Below are positions 37,273 through 50,400 of a DNA stretch of 64,000 nucleotides, one piece after another; the first letter of the stretch is position 1; each line of letters begins with the position of its first letter. Both the position numbers and the translations under genes were made by a program. Source of the DNA: Onchocerca volvulus (lineage: Eukaryota > Nematoda > Chromadorea > Rhabditida > Onchocercidae); NCBI GenBank assembly GCA_000499405.2, contig HG738140.1:4362008-4426007 (forward strand), written 5' to 3'. The notes below the pieces were generated by a model. It ran no database searches. It was given only the letters and a program-made list of their open reading frames with translations, and had not been told where the DNA came from.

Positions 37273-40200
37273 CTGCAAAATTGCATAAATTAATCAAACA
37301 ATTCGAGTAAATAATTTTTGATTTATTGATTTATCGAAAAAAAAAAGTATTTTTAATCAATAAAAATTGCTTATTCAACTTATCCTACAAATGACACATG
37401 CCGCAAATGAAACTATTACACATAAAATGTTTTATCTTATCATTAAGAATTGAACATGTGATATATTTGATCCTTATCATTGTAATTATTGGAAAGATTT
37501 GTGATATCAGCTAAATGATAAGTGATATAATGAAATGAAAAATTTGTCTTAACGGCGCTTATCATTTCTCAATGAGGATAGCTTTTTATGTTATAATAAT
37601 CAGATATTATCAATTAAGCGAATGACATTTGCTATTATTAAAGATATTGCTCAAATTTAACACTCCTTATCATCAATTTTCTCGAAATTTCTGAAATTAC
37701 TCACTTCTTATCAATGAGTATTAGCAGTTGAATAATAGTATGATGTTAGATATATTTTGATTTTCTTTCATTTCAACAATATTTGTTAATGCCAGTATCA
37801 CCAGCAAATATCAATTTGTTTTATATTGACGATAGTTTTCAATTTCCAATATATTCAAATATAAATACTGCATGTAAATATTAATATATGTGATAAGTAT
37901 CAAGATATTTAATTTGTTTTAAATATAATATTCGAATAATTCGATAAAGCACATATTTAGAATCATTATCAATGAAAACTTCATAGTTATTACCTTTAAT
38001 ATTCATTTATTCATTAGATTTTTTCTATTCCTATCATAATATAATCAATTTAAATTAAATATTCGAAATCTTCTTTACTGAAAGAAAAAAAAAGATATTA
38101 TAAATAACTTACCGCATCTTCTAATTGCTTCTTTTGTGTTTTAATTTTGCTTTGAAGTTTATCGACAAGATCCTGTAAACGTTCGTAATTTTTCTTATCC
38201 TCGTCTACTTGAAATTGTAATTCGCGTACTCGCCTTTCGGCTTTTGCGACAGTTTTATTCGCTTCTTGATAACGATGTTGTTCACCATCAAGTTCAGCTT
38301 CGAGATCATGTATACGTTGTTCTAGTTTATTAATCACTTTTTTGCCACCTTTTAGTGCTGCTTGTTCAGCTTCTTCCAATTGACCCTAAAAGTTCAACAA
38401 CTACAAAGATTAATAAATGATTTCAGTGCTAATAGTTGACGTAAATACACGTGAATAAAATTAACTGTATGAATTTTATCCATCAATTCGTTCAACTTAT
38501 CTTATTCTATTTTACTACAGTATGCGTATTTTACGTAAATTAATGAAATGATAATGTTTCTCGTTAATTATTTTACGAAAATTTACATTATCTAAGAGAT
38601 AATGCATATTAATTACTAATTACAAAATTAAGATCAATTCCCGAAGAAATAATTAAAATTAATTTGTGACGAAATAAATAAAACGGAATTCAAATTCGTA
38701 CCCGAAGTAAATTAAATTGAATCTGTTCTTACCAGAAAATGGACTGAAATTTGCGAATTATTTTCAAAATTCAAAATTTTCAAAATTTCTCTTAAAAAAA
38801 AATTCAAATTTCAGCTTTATATCGAAATTTTTTTTTTCGAGAAGAAAAATTTAAAAAACCTACTTGCATATCTTTAATTTGTGCTTCAATGCCTTTTCTC
38901 ATTCGATCAACATGCAAACCATGTTCTTGTTCTTGTCGTAATTCTTCCGCAAGCCTTTCAACATCAGCAATTGCTCGTTTACTTCGTTCTTCCGAAGCTC
39001 GAAATTCATTCAATGTTTCATCCATATCTGCATGAATTGCCTGAAAAAGCACGTAATCACAAAGAAAAAAAAAAAAATTTCATAAAATCACGTTCGTTTT
39101 TTTTTAAAAATACAGATCAAGTAGAAAATGAATGAATGGCGCATGAGCGGAAGACTTATACTTTAATTCAAATATTTTGGTTCAAAATAGATGATCCGTT
39201 TATTATTTATTATAATCGAACTTTTCGCAATTAAAATTTAAAAAAAAAATTTATAATAACAAATAGAAAAAAAAAAGTCTCTTCAACATAAAGAAAGTCA
39301 ACCATATTATTGATTAATTTACTGAATTAATCATTTAATCAACTGCACCAAAAATTAATTAATTCCTTGCAACTCTGATAATTTACCTGTAATTCTCCTT
39401 CAGTTTTCCTCTTTGCAGCGCTAAGATTGCTAACTTGCATATTTAATTCATTCGCCTGATCACGACTTTCAGATGCTTCAAATTCCGCCTGTTTTCGTGC
39501 TCGTTCTGCTTGCTCTAAATTTTGGCTAATTTCATCCTTTTCGGCTTCCAAAATTTGTGCACGTTTATCAGCCGTATAATAATGCTGCTTCATTTCATCA
39601 CGTTGTCGTTGTTCTTCTTCGATCTAAATGAAATCACTATTGTAATTAATTTTAATTTTAATTTTCTGAAACTTTAAATTAATTCGGCTATCTTTTTAGG
39701 GATTTCCATAAATTATTCATCTAAAAACTAGAAAAAAAATTTTTTTTTAGATCTAAAATAACATTTAAACTTCCTAAAATAGAAGATAATTCAAACAAAA
39801 GTTAATTAAATTATAGCTTATATAAATTAATTTATGTTTAACTAAAGAAATTACGATTCCATTTTGTTAATTTTCCAATTTCAAATTCTACCATTAATGG
39901 AATGAAATAAATGGTATGATAATAGCATTATTTGTATTTGCAAAACAAAAAAAAAAAAAAAAAAAATTGCATGCATAATATTTATCTTTATTCAAATTAA
40001 TAAATTTGGCTGAATTTTAAAATTTAGCTAACTTTTTAATTTTTTTTTTTTTTTTTAAACATGTCAAGTCATTTTTTGCTTCATATTTTTTTTTTTATTC
40101 AAATCATATATTTGGAATTAATTTCAAAATAACTCTACAAACTTACCCGATCTTAACACATCGTTACCAAATCTACATTCTCATCTAATTTTACAAATCG

Positions 40201-43200
40201 ATTTTAGACTAACAAACCTGAAGTTGAATTTCACGTATTTGTTCCGTGCATCGTTTCAGATTCCTTTGTGCATCAGCATTTCCTTTATTCGCATGATCAA
40301 GTGCAATTTCAAGTTCATTAATATCAGATTCAAGCTTCTTCTTTACACGTAATAACTCATTTTTACTCTTTGATTCAGCTTCCAATGATGCTTGCATTGA
40401 TTCTAACGCACGTTGATGATTTCGTCGAGTATTTTCAAAATCTTCTTCTTTCTCCTGAATTCGTTTTTCAATTTCAGATCGTATCTGTGAAACTTCAACT
40501 TGTGCACGCATTACTTTACTTTCTTCTGCTTCTAATGCTCCTGAAAAAAAAAGCAAAAACAAATAATCATACATCTAAGTGTTTTATAAAAATTACATGT
40601 ATATATACTTAAAATTTTTTATAAATTACAAAATTTTCGTTTCGAAATATTTGAATTTTTTCTGATTAATTTAAACTTTTTAAATTTAAATTAAATTTTT
40701 TCTTCTCTTCTATTTATTACCTTCTGCTTCATCAAGTGCATGTTGTAATTCTTCTTTTTCAATTTCCAATCGTCGAATCATTTTTTGCATTTCATGTTGT
40801 GAACGTCCACCTTCACCAAGTTGATCAGTAAGATCTCGAATTTCATTACTTAAAGCTTTATTTTCATGACGCAATCCTTCAACGGTTTCAGTATGCTCTT
40901 CATATGATGTTTTCATTTTGAACAAATCCGTCGATAGATTACGTGCTTCACGTTGAACAGCGTCAAGTTCCGCTGCCATATCATCCGCTTTCTTTTTCCA
41001 TTCTTCAACAAGCTGCAAAGAAATATTTATTGAAATTTTTGAAAACTTCGAATGAAATGCTCAAATTATATAATCGTTTGCTGTTATATTTTCCAAAAAG
41101 TGTAAATTTTTACAAGATGATGAAATTTTATATCAAATTTTAATAGATATTCGAAATTATCTAAAGATAAGATCGAAACTATCTGATAATAGCCTGATAA
41201 GACTATTTGATCATTTAATATGATGATCTTTAAATAAACGATTTTATATTCTGATCCGAATCTAAAATCTGGAAATATGTTAAAAATACGTTGCGTTCCA
41301 TTTCGTTCGATATAATTAAACGTATTGAAATGTAAAAGATCAGCTAAATTGAACTTTGACTTTTCATAATTGCAAAACAACGCTAAAATGAAGATTAAAA
41401 AAACTTACTGCATCGAAACCTTTTTGCTTCTTCTCAAGTTGGGCTGCTGCAGCATTTGCACGTTCCACGTCAACTTGCGCATCATCAATATCACCAAGAA
41501 GACGTGATCGTGCTTTTTCCAATGATATAATCTTTTGATTAGCTTGTTCAAGCGCTTCTTGTAATTCCGTAATTTTGATACCTTGCTTACGACGTAATTC
41601 TTCAATTTCACTAGCTTGAAGCATACCATCTTGTTCGAAACGTGATTGCCATTGTTGAATTTCACCATTTGCTTTACTCAATTGTCGTGCTACTTCATTT
41701 TTCGATTCAATTTCTTCCTCCAAATTATTATGTGCATGTTCAGCTTCTATTTGTAGATTCTTTACTTGTGCCGTAAGGACTTGTCGTTCACGTACCTCTT
41801 CACCAGTTGATGAACGTATTTCTTCAATTTGTTGCATTAATTGAACTTTAAATCGTTGCAATGTTGCAACTTGTTCTTCCGCATCTTCCAATTGTCGTAC
41901 CATATCACTATTATCATTTCCAAGACGATTACGCATTGAACTATAATCATGAAGTTGACGTGCTTGTTCATCAGCTCGAGCTTGAAGATCATTTAATTGT
42001 AATTCAAATTGTTTTACCATTTTTTCATTACTAACTTTCGCAGAACATTCACTATCTAATTGTGATGCTAAATCTTCGACATTTCGGGCAATTTGTGATT
42101 TCTCTTTTTCCATCTTTTGTTTCTGTTTTTGAATTTGATCCAATTGATCGCTTAATTCAGCAACAGCATCTGTATGCTTCTTTTTCAGTGCAGCTAACTG
42201 ACTTTCATGATTCATATTAGCTTCTTCGATATCACGTCGAAGTTTCGCTACTTCAGCTTCACGTTTCTTATTAATTTCCAATTGAGCAGCTGTAGCACCA
42301 CCTTGTTCATCCAATCGATCATTTAATTCTTCCAATTCATGTTGAATCTCTGATCGTGCTTTATCACTTTTTGATCGTGATTGTCGCTCAGCACTAACTT
42401 CATCTTCAAGCTCTGCTGCACGACTTTGTAATTCTTTAATCTGTCGTTGCAACTTGCTAATTGTTGTTTGTTCATCTTCCAAACGACTACTCAAAGCATT
42501 CAATTCGGTTTCTTTACGTTTCATATTATTTTCCAAATCACGTCTTTGTCGTGTTGCTTCATCGATCGATTCTTGCGCAATTTTCAATTCTCCTTCAAGT
42601 TTACGCTTTGATTTTTCACTATCAGCTTTTGCACGTCGTTCACGTTCCAAACTTTCTTCCAAATCATTAAGCGTTTGCTCCAATTTTGATTTAATCTTAT
42701 TTGCATGATTTGTTTTATCTTCTTCACCTTGTAAATCTTCCGTAATTTTCTTATTCATTTCTTCTTGATGCTTAATTTCTTTGTTTAATTTATTAACAGA
42801 ATCATTTTGTTGTTGTAATTCATCTTGAAGTGAACGAATTTGATGATCTTTAGATTGCCTCTCCATTTCTGCTTTACGTACGCTCATTTCCAAATCTTGC
42901 ATTTGCTTTTTTAGTGAATCAATTTCACCTTCAACTTTCTTTTTTGATCGTTGAATTTCTGTATTTTGATCTTCAACTTCAGCAAGTTGTTCATTTAGTT
43001 CCTGAAAAATGAAAAAATTTTGAAATATACAAGAATCTGGCAAAAGCATCACATCTTATGACTAGATTTCATGTCATCATGATGAGAATTCAACTTCACC
43101 CTTTGGAATAGAAAAAACTCAAATTTAATTAAAATATCTCATGATAAGAGTTCAACTGATGATAGGTTTTCTAATCATCAGGATGATAATTCAATTTCAC

Positions 43201-46200
43201 CTTGAAATGGAATACATTTAAATTGAACTTAGGAGACTTTCAAATGAACTCGAATATATTTCAATTGAATTAGAAGAACATAGATTGAATTAAAATACAT
43301 TCTAATTGAACTAGAAGACACTTAAATTGAATTAGAAGATAATTCAAAAACAAAATTGAGTGAAATTCAAAAAAAAAAAAAAAAAAAAAAGAAATTTAGA
43401 AAAATTCAGATTCCAACAATAAATTATTTACCTCAAGTTTTCTATCAGCTTCCGATTTTGCATTTTCCGCTTTTGAAAGATTTCCCTCTGATGCAGTAAG
43501 ATTATTCTTAATAGCTTCAAGTTTTTCAAAAAATTCCGCTTTTTCAGCTTCCATTTTTTTCGCACTTTCATCCAAACTTTTGCGAACACTTTCTTCTTTT
43601 TGCAATGTTTCTTCAAGTACTTTCAATTTTTGTTGTAATTGTTCCATTTCTTCCGCAACTTTACCTTCTTTTAACATTGGTCGAACTTTCGTATATAATT
43701 TAAACCATTCCCATGTTCTCAATGAACACCATGCACGTATATTACGTTGTACAATAAGTAAGCCAGCTTTTTGTGCGATACGTCGTTTTTTATCCGTTAA
43801 ACCTACGTACCATTTAATTTGTGATTGCAATTTTGTTATCAACAATCGTAATGCTTCATCACGTACATCTTCCAAATGTGCCAATACACCAGCTTTAAAG
43901 AAAACTTTCGTTTGACCAATGCGGAAATTTTCTTCCGTCAAAACATTATCTCTGACAATTCGACTTAACATTGCTTCCGCACATTTTTTCGGATCATCAC
44001 TACTCACCGATTCATCCGCAGCAAGTATTGAATAACGTTGCTTGAAATCTTTATGTAATGATCTGTAAATGAAAATTTATTTATTAAATAAAAAAAAAAA
44101 AAGGAAAAAATTTTATGAGCTATTTTTCAACAAAAATTAGAAAGTATGTATTTGGTAATTAATGAAATTTGACTAATTTTTAATTTTAAGACAAATTTTT
44201 GTTTTTTTTTAAAAATATTATATATTTTTTTAATATTTATTTTATATATGTATTTTTATGTATCATCTATCTTCTTTATACCTATTTTTATATATTATAT
44301 ATCTTTTTTTAAACAAAAATTTTTTATATATAACATTAAAACATCAATTGAAAGGATAAAAATTAAATTCGAAAATTTTTTTAAAAAAAATTTCAAAATT
44401 TTTTGTAAAATATATTTTAATAATTTAATAAAGCTATATTTAAAGATGTATTTGAAACTTATATTAAAATCAAAAAATAAAATAAAATTTTTTAAAATTA
44501 TTTAAATGGAAATTATCGAAATGATACCTGTTCGGGAAACCTTTACGACAGATACGAATACCTTCCAATACACCATTACATGTAAGCTGATTTAATACCA
44601 ATGAAGCATCCAGTAAACCGGATTGTTTCTTCTCATTCGGAATAATACAACGAATGAAATGTGGATGTGTCATATTTAACATTGTCATCAAATTATTCAA
44701 TGATTCACGATATAACATGGAAACGGTCATAAATGAACCGGATTTACCCTTTTTCTTGCCTCCACCTCCACCATCTGAAATTAATGCGAAATAAATCAAA
44801 ATGATAATATATTTTTGAAATTTAAAATAATTAAATTTCCGTAAAATATTTAATTTTATAAAGAATTTTAAATTCCTCTTTTTCTTCTTTTCTTTTTTTT
44901 TCTTCTTTTTTTTTGTTTTTTGATAGATTTTAACAATTTTTATTCTTTCATTTTTTTTTCCCCACAAAAAATTCAACATATTATAATGATTTTTTTATCG
45001 ACCATTTGATAAGAATAATTCATGTATGATCAAAATGATTATAACAAGTTATACTAAATGATCATCTTATTTGAAAGATTTGAAATGATGAAAAAATATT
45101 ACACTCTTATAATTTATCCTTTATCTGACTATGATTAGAAAATTTATCAAAATAACTTCGATATATCAAATATTATATAACAAAATTATTCTAATCAAAG
45201 AACACAGAAGAAATTAATTTCTCGAATTATATCAGTCTTTTTTTTTTTTCTTATTTTCTCATATTTTGGAAGATAGCACATCTTATTGATATGTTTTTAA
45301 ATTTTTAATTCAATGGGAAACTTCGTAAATCGATTAAATAAAAATTGACAAAACCGAAATATTTATAATATAAACAAAATGAAATAACCCAGTTAATCTG
45401 TATAGAAGAAAAATTTCCAAATATTCTTAGGCAAATGAGCCACTTATCTATATCTAGACACAACAGTCTTTATCTTCTCGTCTTCCAATTTGCCATTAGA
45501 GCTTATGGGCATCGTGTGAAATATTGAGAGATCAATTTTCCGAAACGTTACAAGATATGAGGATCGCAAGAATTTCCGATCTTATCCTTAGTTCGCATGA
45601 CCAATCTTTTGTATGACTAATGTATGAACTCCACCCACTACCAAACCCAAGGATGATCATATATAAAAGGAGAGCTTTCAGGGGAGCATCATCAGTGTCA
45701 GCAGCAACATTGGAGGAATCAGCGTGAACGGCTTTGTCTGCGTTGATTTACGATCGAGCAGTTTTTTCAAGTCAATCTCTATTTTATTGGCGTTTTCAAT
45801 CAAATCAGTCCCTTTCAACATCAATATGACCGGCAAATCAATTCTAATCCAACATTAAATCGATTTCAATGACAGGACAAGTGAGAATTCAGCAGAAGAC
45901 TATTGTTAGTATCTTTTATGTTTATGATGTATCATCCGTTTGCTGTTTACACTTGTATAGTACGATATTGTGTATAATATCGAATGAAGTCTCTTGCTGA
46001 CCTAACAGAGTTACAATAGCAAATAATAATTACCAATCTAATCGATCTACAATTTAAGTTACATACAAATCGATCAGATTTTTTTTCCCTCGACAAATAT
46101 TATTATTTCATTTAAAATCTTATAAACATTTCTTATTTCTAATAATTAAAAATTATTGGATTCATAGTTTGAATTTTCTAAATTTTAACAAACAATTTAT

Positions 46201-47416
46201 TCAAGCACATTTTATTGATGCCATTTTTAATTCAATTTGGAAATTTAGTGAAGCCGATTAAATAAAAATTAAGCTAATATTACAATTCGATTTAAAATTT
46301 TATAACCATTTTCCCCTTTTCTAATAAATTAAAAATTATTAAATAAATAGTTTGAATTTTTTTTTAAATTTTAGCAAATAATTTTTTTTTTTTAGTTTTT
46401 AAATTAATAAAAAAAAAATCTAAAATTTTCAAAACAAACCTTTAGCAGCGGCAGCAGCTTCTTCTTGCGTTGTATAATCTTGCCAAACTTCGTTTAATAA
46501 ATTATTACCGGTTGAATGCTTCATAACGGCTACTACCGTATCGTTTAACGGATCTTTATTCTTTTCCAGCCAATTCGTTACATTATATCGTACCGTACCC
46601 GCATAATGCCGCATTGCAAAGTGCGCTTCACCTTGTTTACCTTTTGGTGGTTTTGGTTTTTCAAAATTAGGATGTTTACCCAAATGTTGATCGTTTAATT
46701 TTTGCGCCAATGTCAGATCGGATGCTTTCGGTACGATACATTCTTCATCCAACATTGATAAAATTCCAAGCGGTTTTTCGATTAATTCAATGCATGCTTG
46801 TAAATCTAATCCGAAATCAATAAATGTCCATTGAATACCTTCTCGTGCATATTCTTCTTGTTCCAGCACAAACATATGATGATTGAAGAATTGTTGCAAT
46901 TTTTCATTGACAAAATTAATCCAAAGTTGTTCGAATGAATTGAACTGAAAGAAATAAGTAAATTGTGCAATTAATTTCGATTGCAATAAATTAATTTTTG
47001 AAATTTACTTTACACAATTAAGAAATTAATAGATCAGAAAGCTATCAAATTTCTCCTTTAATTCTATCACATAAAGATTTATTTAGGAAAGTATTTAAGG
47101 TGAAGTGTAAATTAAAATAAATTATAGATTAATTTCGATTACAATAAATCAATTTTAAAATTTTTTAAATATAATTTAATTAATATAAGTGGTATGTAAT
47201 TAAAATAAATGACATGTGATTATTTATGTCTGACAATTTTGTCATTGGACAAAAGTTTTTTCTGATATTTACAATTTATCAATAAATTAGCAAATTTCTC
47301 CGTTAAATTAATTATGTCATATGATATGTTTTAATTTAGAGATATTTTAGATAAATTGAAAATATATATATTAAAAAAAACTTCTGTTTTATTCGAAAGT
47401 CATCAAATATAAATTT

Positions 47417-47457
<41 letters not shown>

Positions 47458-50400
47458 ATNNNNNNNNNNNNNNNNNNNNNNNNNNNNNNNNNNNNNNNNN
47501 NNNNNNNNNNNNNNNNNNNNNNNNNNNNNNNNNNNNNNNNNNNNNNNNNNNNNNNNNNNNNNNNNNNNNNNNNNNNNNNNNNNNNNNNNNNNNNNNNNAG
47601 GAATTCAATTCTTCTTTTCCTTTTTTTTGTAATAATTTTTAGCAATTTTTAGTGTTTAATTTTTTTTTTTTCTTTTTTGCAAAATAACTTACATCAAAAA
47701 TTTCAAATCCAGCAATATCCAATACACCAATGAAGAAATCACGTGAAATACCCTTTTGATCCAATGTTTTATTACATTTTTTAACAAGCCAATTAAACAC
47801 TCTCGAATATAATCCTTTTGACATTGCACCAACAGCCCATGTTACTTGATCAATATTTTGACCCTTATTTACCCATTCATTGCCAACTTTTACTTTTGGC
47901 TTTGTTAACGCTTTCAGGAATTCTTCATGATTTATTCCGTACATTTTTGATGCTTTTTCCGCTTCATCCGTTCCGTCCGGTTCCGCTTGCTCTTCACGTG
48001 GTCGTTGCTTAAATTTCATATTTCCCATATGCATTATTGCTGCCATTAATTTATAACAATCCATTTTTTCTTCCGGTGAAAAATGCAAAATATCAAATGC
48101 TTCATCGGTTAATTGATGCTCTTCCTTATCATTAACACCATCAATTGTTAGCTCAGCTTGTGCAACAAACCAATAATCTTGCAATGGCTTATCCAATAAT
48201 AAATCTTTCTTCAATGATGGTACAAAATCGGAATAAAGTTGATAAAAGATATGATAGCAACGTTCACCAGGTGCTTGACGTATAACACGTGATTTTTCGA
48301 GTAAATCTAGAAAAATAAAAAAATAAAAAATTAACAAATTAAATGTGCAACGTTTTGTTTTTTTTTTTCCTTTTAAAATTTATGAAATTTTTGAAAGAAT
48401 TAAAAAGTTACAAGTTTTAATATATGGATAGGTTATAAGTTTCAGTGTGTTTTTAAAAATTATGAATAATTTCAATAATTAAAAGTTATAAATTTCAATG
48501 ATTACGTTTATGGTTTAAAAGTTTGCAACATTCAGAAGTTACAAAGTTCTAATGCATACTTATTGATTGAAAATTTTTTCAAAAATTTTGGGTTTTTTGA
48601 AATTTCCACAGTAATTAAAAGTTGTAAATGCTATCAATGCATGCTTGCATGCTTCAAATTTTTTTTTAAAAATTGAAATTCTTTTAAAATAATATCTGAA
48701 AAATGATTTTCAAGTTTTTTTTTTTTTGCAATTTCATGCATTTTAAGCTCAATTAATCGTATGAAAATGAGAAAAAGGATTCAATGATATTAAAAAATAT
48801 GACAGAATATATTTCCAAAAAATTTCAAATAAATTGGGGAAGGAATTTTAAAATCAAATATTGAATCAGTTGATTAATTGGTTAGTTCAAAGTAAAGTAC
48901 TTTAAATCAACAGTTAAACAATTATTTCCCAATTGATTACACGGAAATTTTATTAGGAAGCCAATAAAATAATGCATGTCTGTCAAGAAAAATTTCATTT
49001 CAATATGGATAATTTTGATAATTAAAGTATTACTTTTATAATTTTATCATTAAATTTTACAGAAGAATAAGCGATAAAATTATCATTAAAAGATATGAGT
49101 AATTTTGATAATTAAACTATTACTTTTATTAATTTATAATTAAATTTGAATGAAAGAATAGATGATAAAATCACTAACAATGTTCAATATCGCATGATGC
49201 GACACGGCCTAATTTGGAGAAATGAATTCGAATAAATTTGCCAAATCGTGATGAATTATTATTTCGGACAGTTTTTGCATTACCAAATGCTTCCAATACC
49301 GGATTTGTTTGAACAATTTGATCCTCTAAGGTTACCTTCTTTTTAGACGGATCCGCTGCTTCTGCTGCGACCTCGCCGCCAGCCTTTGCGGCTTCACTTC
49401 TTTGTTGAGATGCACCGACCGTTGCAAAATACGCAATAACCTGTAATTGAAACTGTTAAATAATTTTCTTAATTTATTAAAATATAAGCAAAGATATTAT
49501 CCAATAATAAAAATTTTCGATTAATATACATGCGATTAATAATATTTCGTAATATGGATATAATTATGTGCGATTTACTAATTGTTAACAGCTTAGGAAA
49601 TTGTTTCATTTGATGTAAATCTTTTTGATTTAACCTTTTAGTCAAGCTCAAAATTTTATTTAATTTTAATCCATTAACAATAATTTCAATTTTATTTGAA
49701 ATTTTCGGGCTATATTTTATATTTTCATCATAAATTATGTATTAATTTGAATGAAAATGATTTATATATAATTAATTAAATTTCAAAATTTTTCATATTG
49801 AAATTGTAAAATTTTATTTATAAATTAATGCATGAAAATAAAATTTTTATACCATATAACTAACATATGCATTTACTTTCTCATACATTTTGTATGTATA
49901 CTTTTGTTATTATTTAAAAAATTTTCAAAAAAAAAAAAAAAATTAAAAAAAAAGACTTTTTTGGTATTTTCGGTTTTACCGGCACCAGATTCACCGGTAA
50001 TTAGCATCGATTGATTTTCATGATCAATTAGCATATTTCGATAAGCTTCATCCGAAACAGCAAATAAATGCGGTGGCATTTCGGTTCGTCTTTTACCCAT
50101 ATACATTTCGGCTACCGATGGTTCGTAAATTGGAAGTCGCTTGTAGGGATTAATTACGACACAGAATAATCCCGAATATGTCTGTAAAATAAAAATTTTA
50201 AATTAAAATTTTTTTATTAACTAGCAATTCATAGAAATAAATTTGCATGCATGCATGCAAACATAATAAACCAGAAAAATTTTAATTTACTTCCAAAAAA
50301 GAAAAAAATGAACTTATAGCGAAATTTCGAAAAAAATAACTTACGTAAATTAACATTTGACCGTAACGTGCTCGCAAATTATGCAAAACAGAAGCGTCAT

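Larger units (their letters stand above)
44775..46439 (-). other. myosin intron 7 (1.67 kb), composite
   Basis: The largest 3'-half intron of the myosin gene. Two AT-rich flanks (about 45275-45352 and 46100-46440) share collinear sequence; an approximately 180-bp unit is tandemly duplicated at 46109-46288 and 46289-46440. Between the flanks lies a GC-richer block (45353-46093). Confidence 0.6.

Noticed and set aside
41084..41380. 98-codon minus-strand frame between myosin exons 10 and 11
   Set aside because: Lies wholly in an intron; exons 10 and 11 join directly at conserved rod sequence.
42454..42708. Open frames on the plus strand opposite the myosin rod exon
   Set aside because: They are antisense shadows of the 531-codon rod exon, whose codon bias leaves the opposite strand open. 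The myosin frame is unambiguous by homology.
43580..43915. 111-codon plus-strand frame opposite myosin exon 9
   Set aside because: Shadow of the converter/lever-arm exon; no motif of its own.
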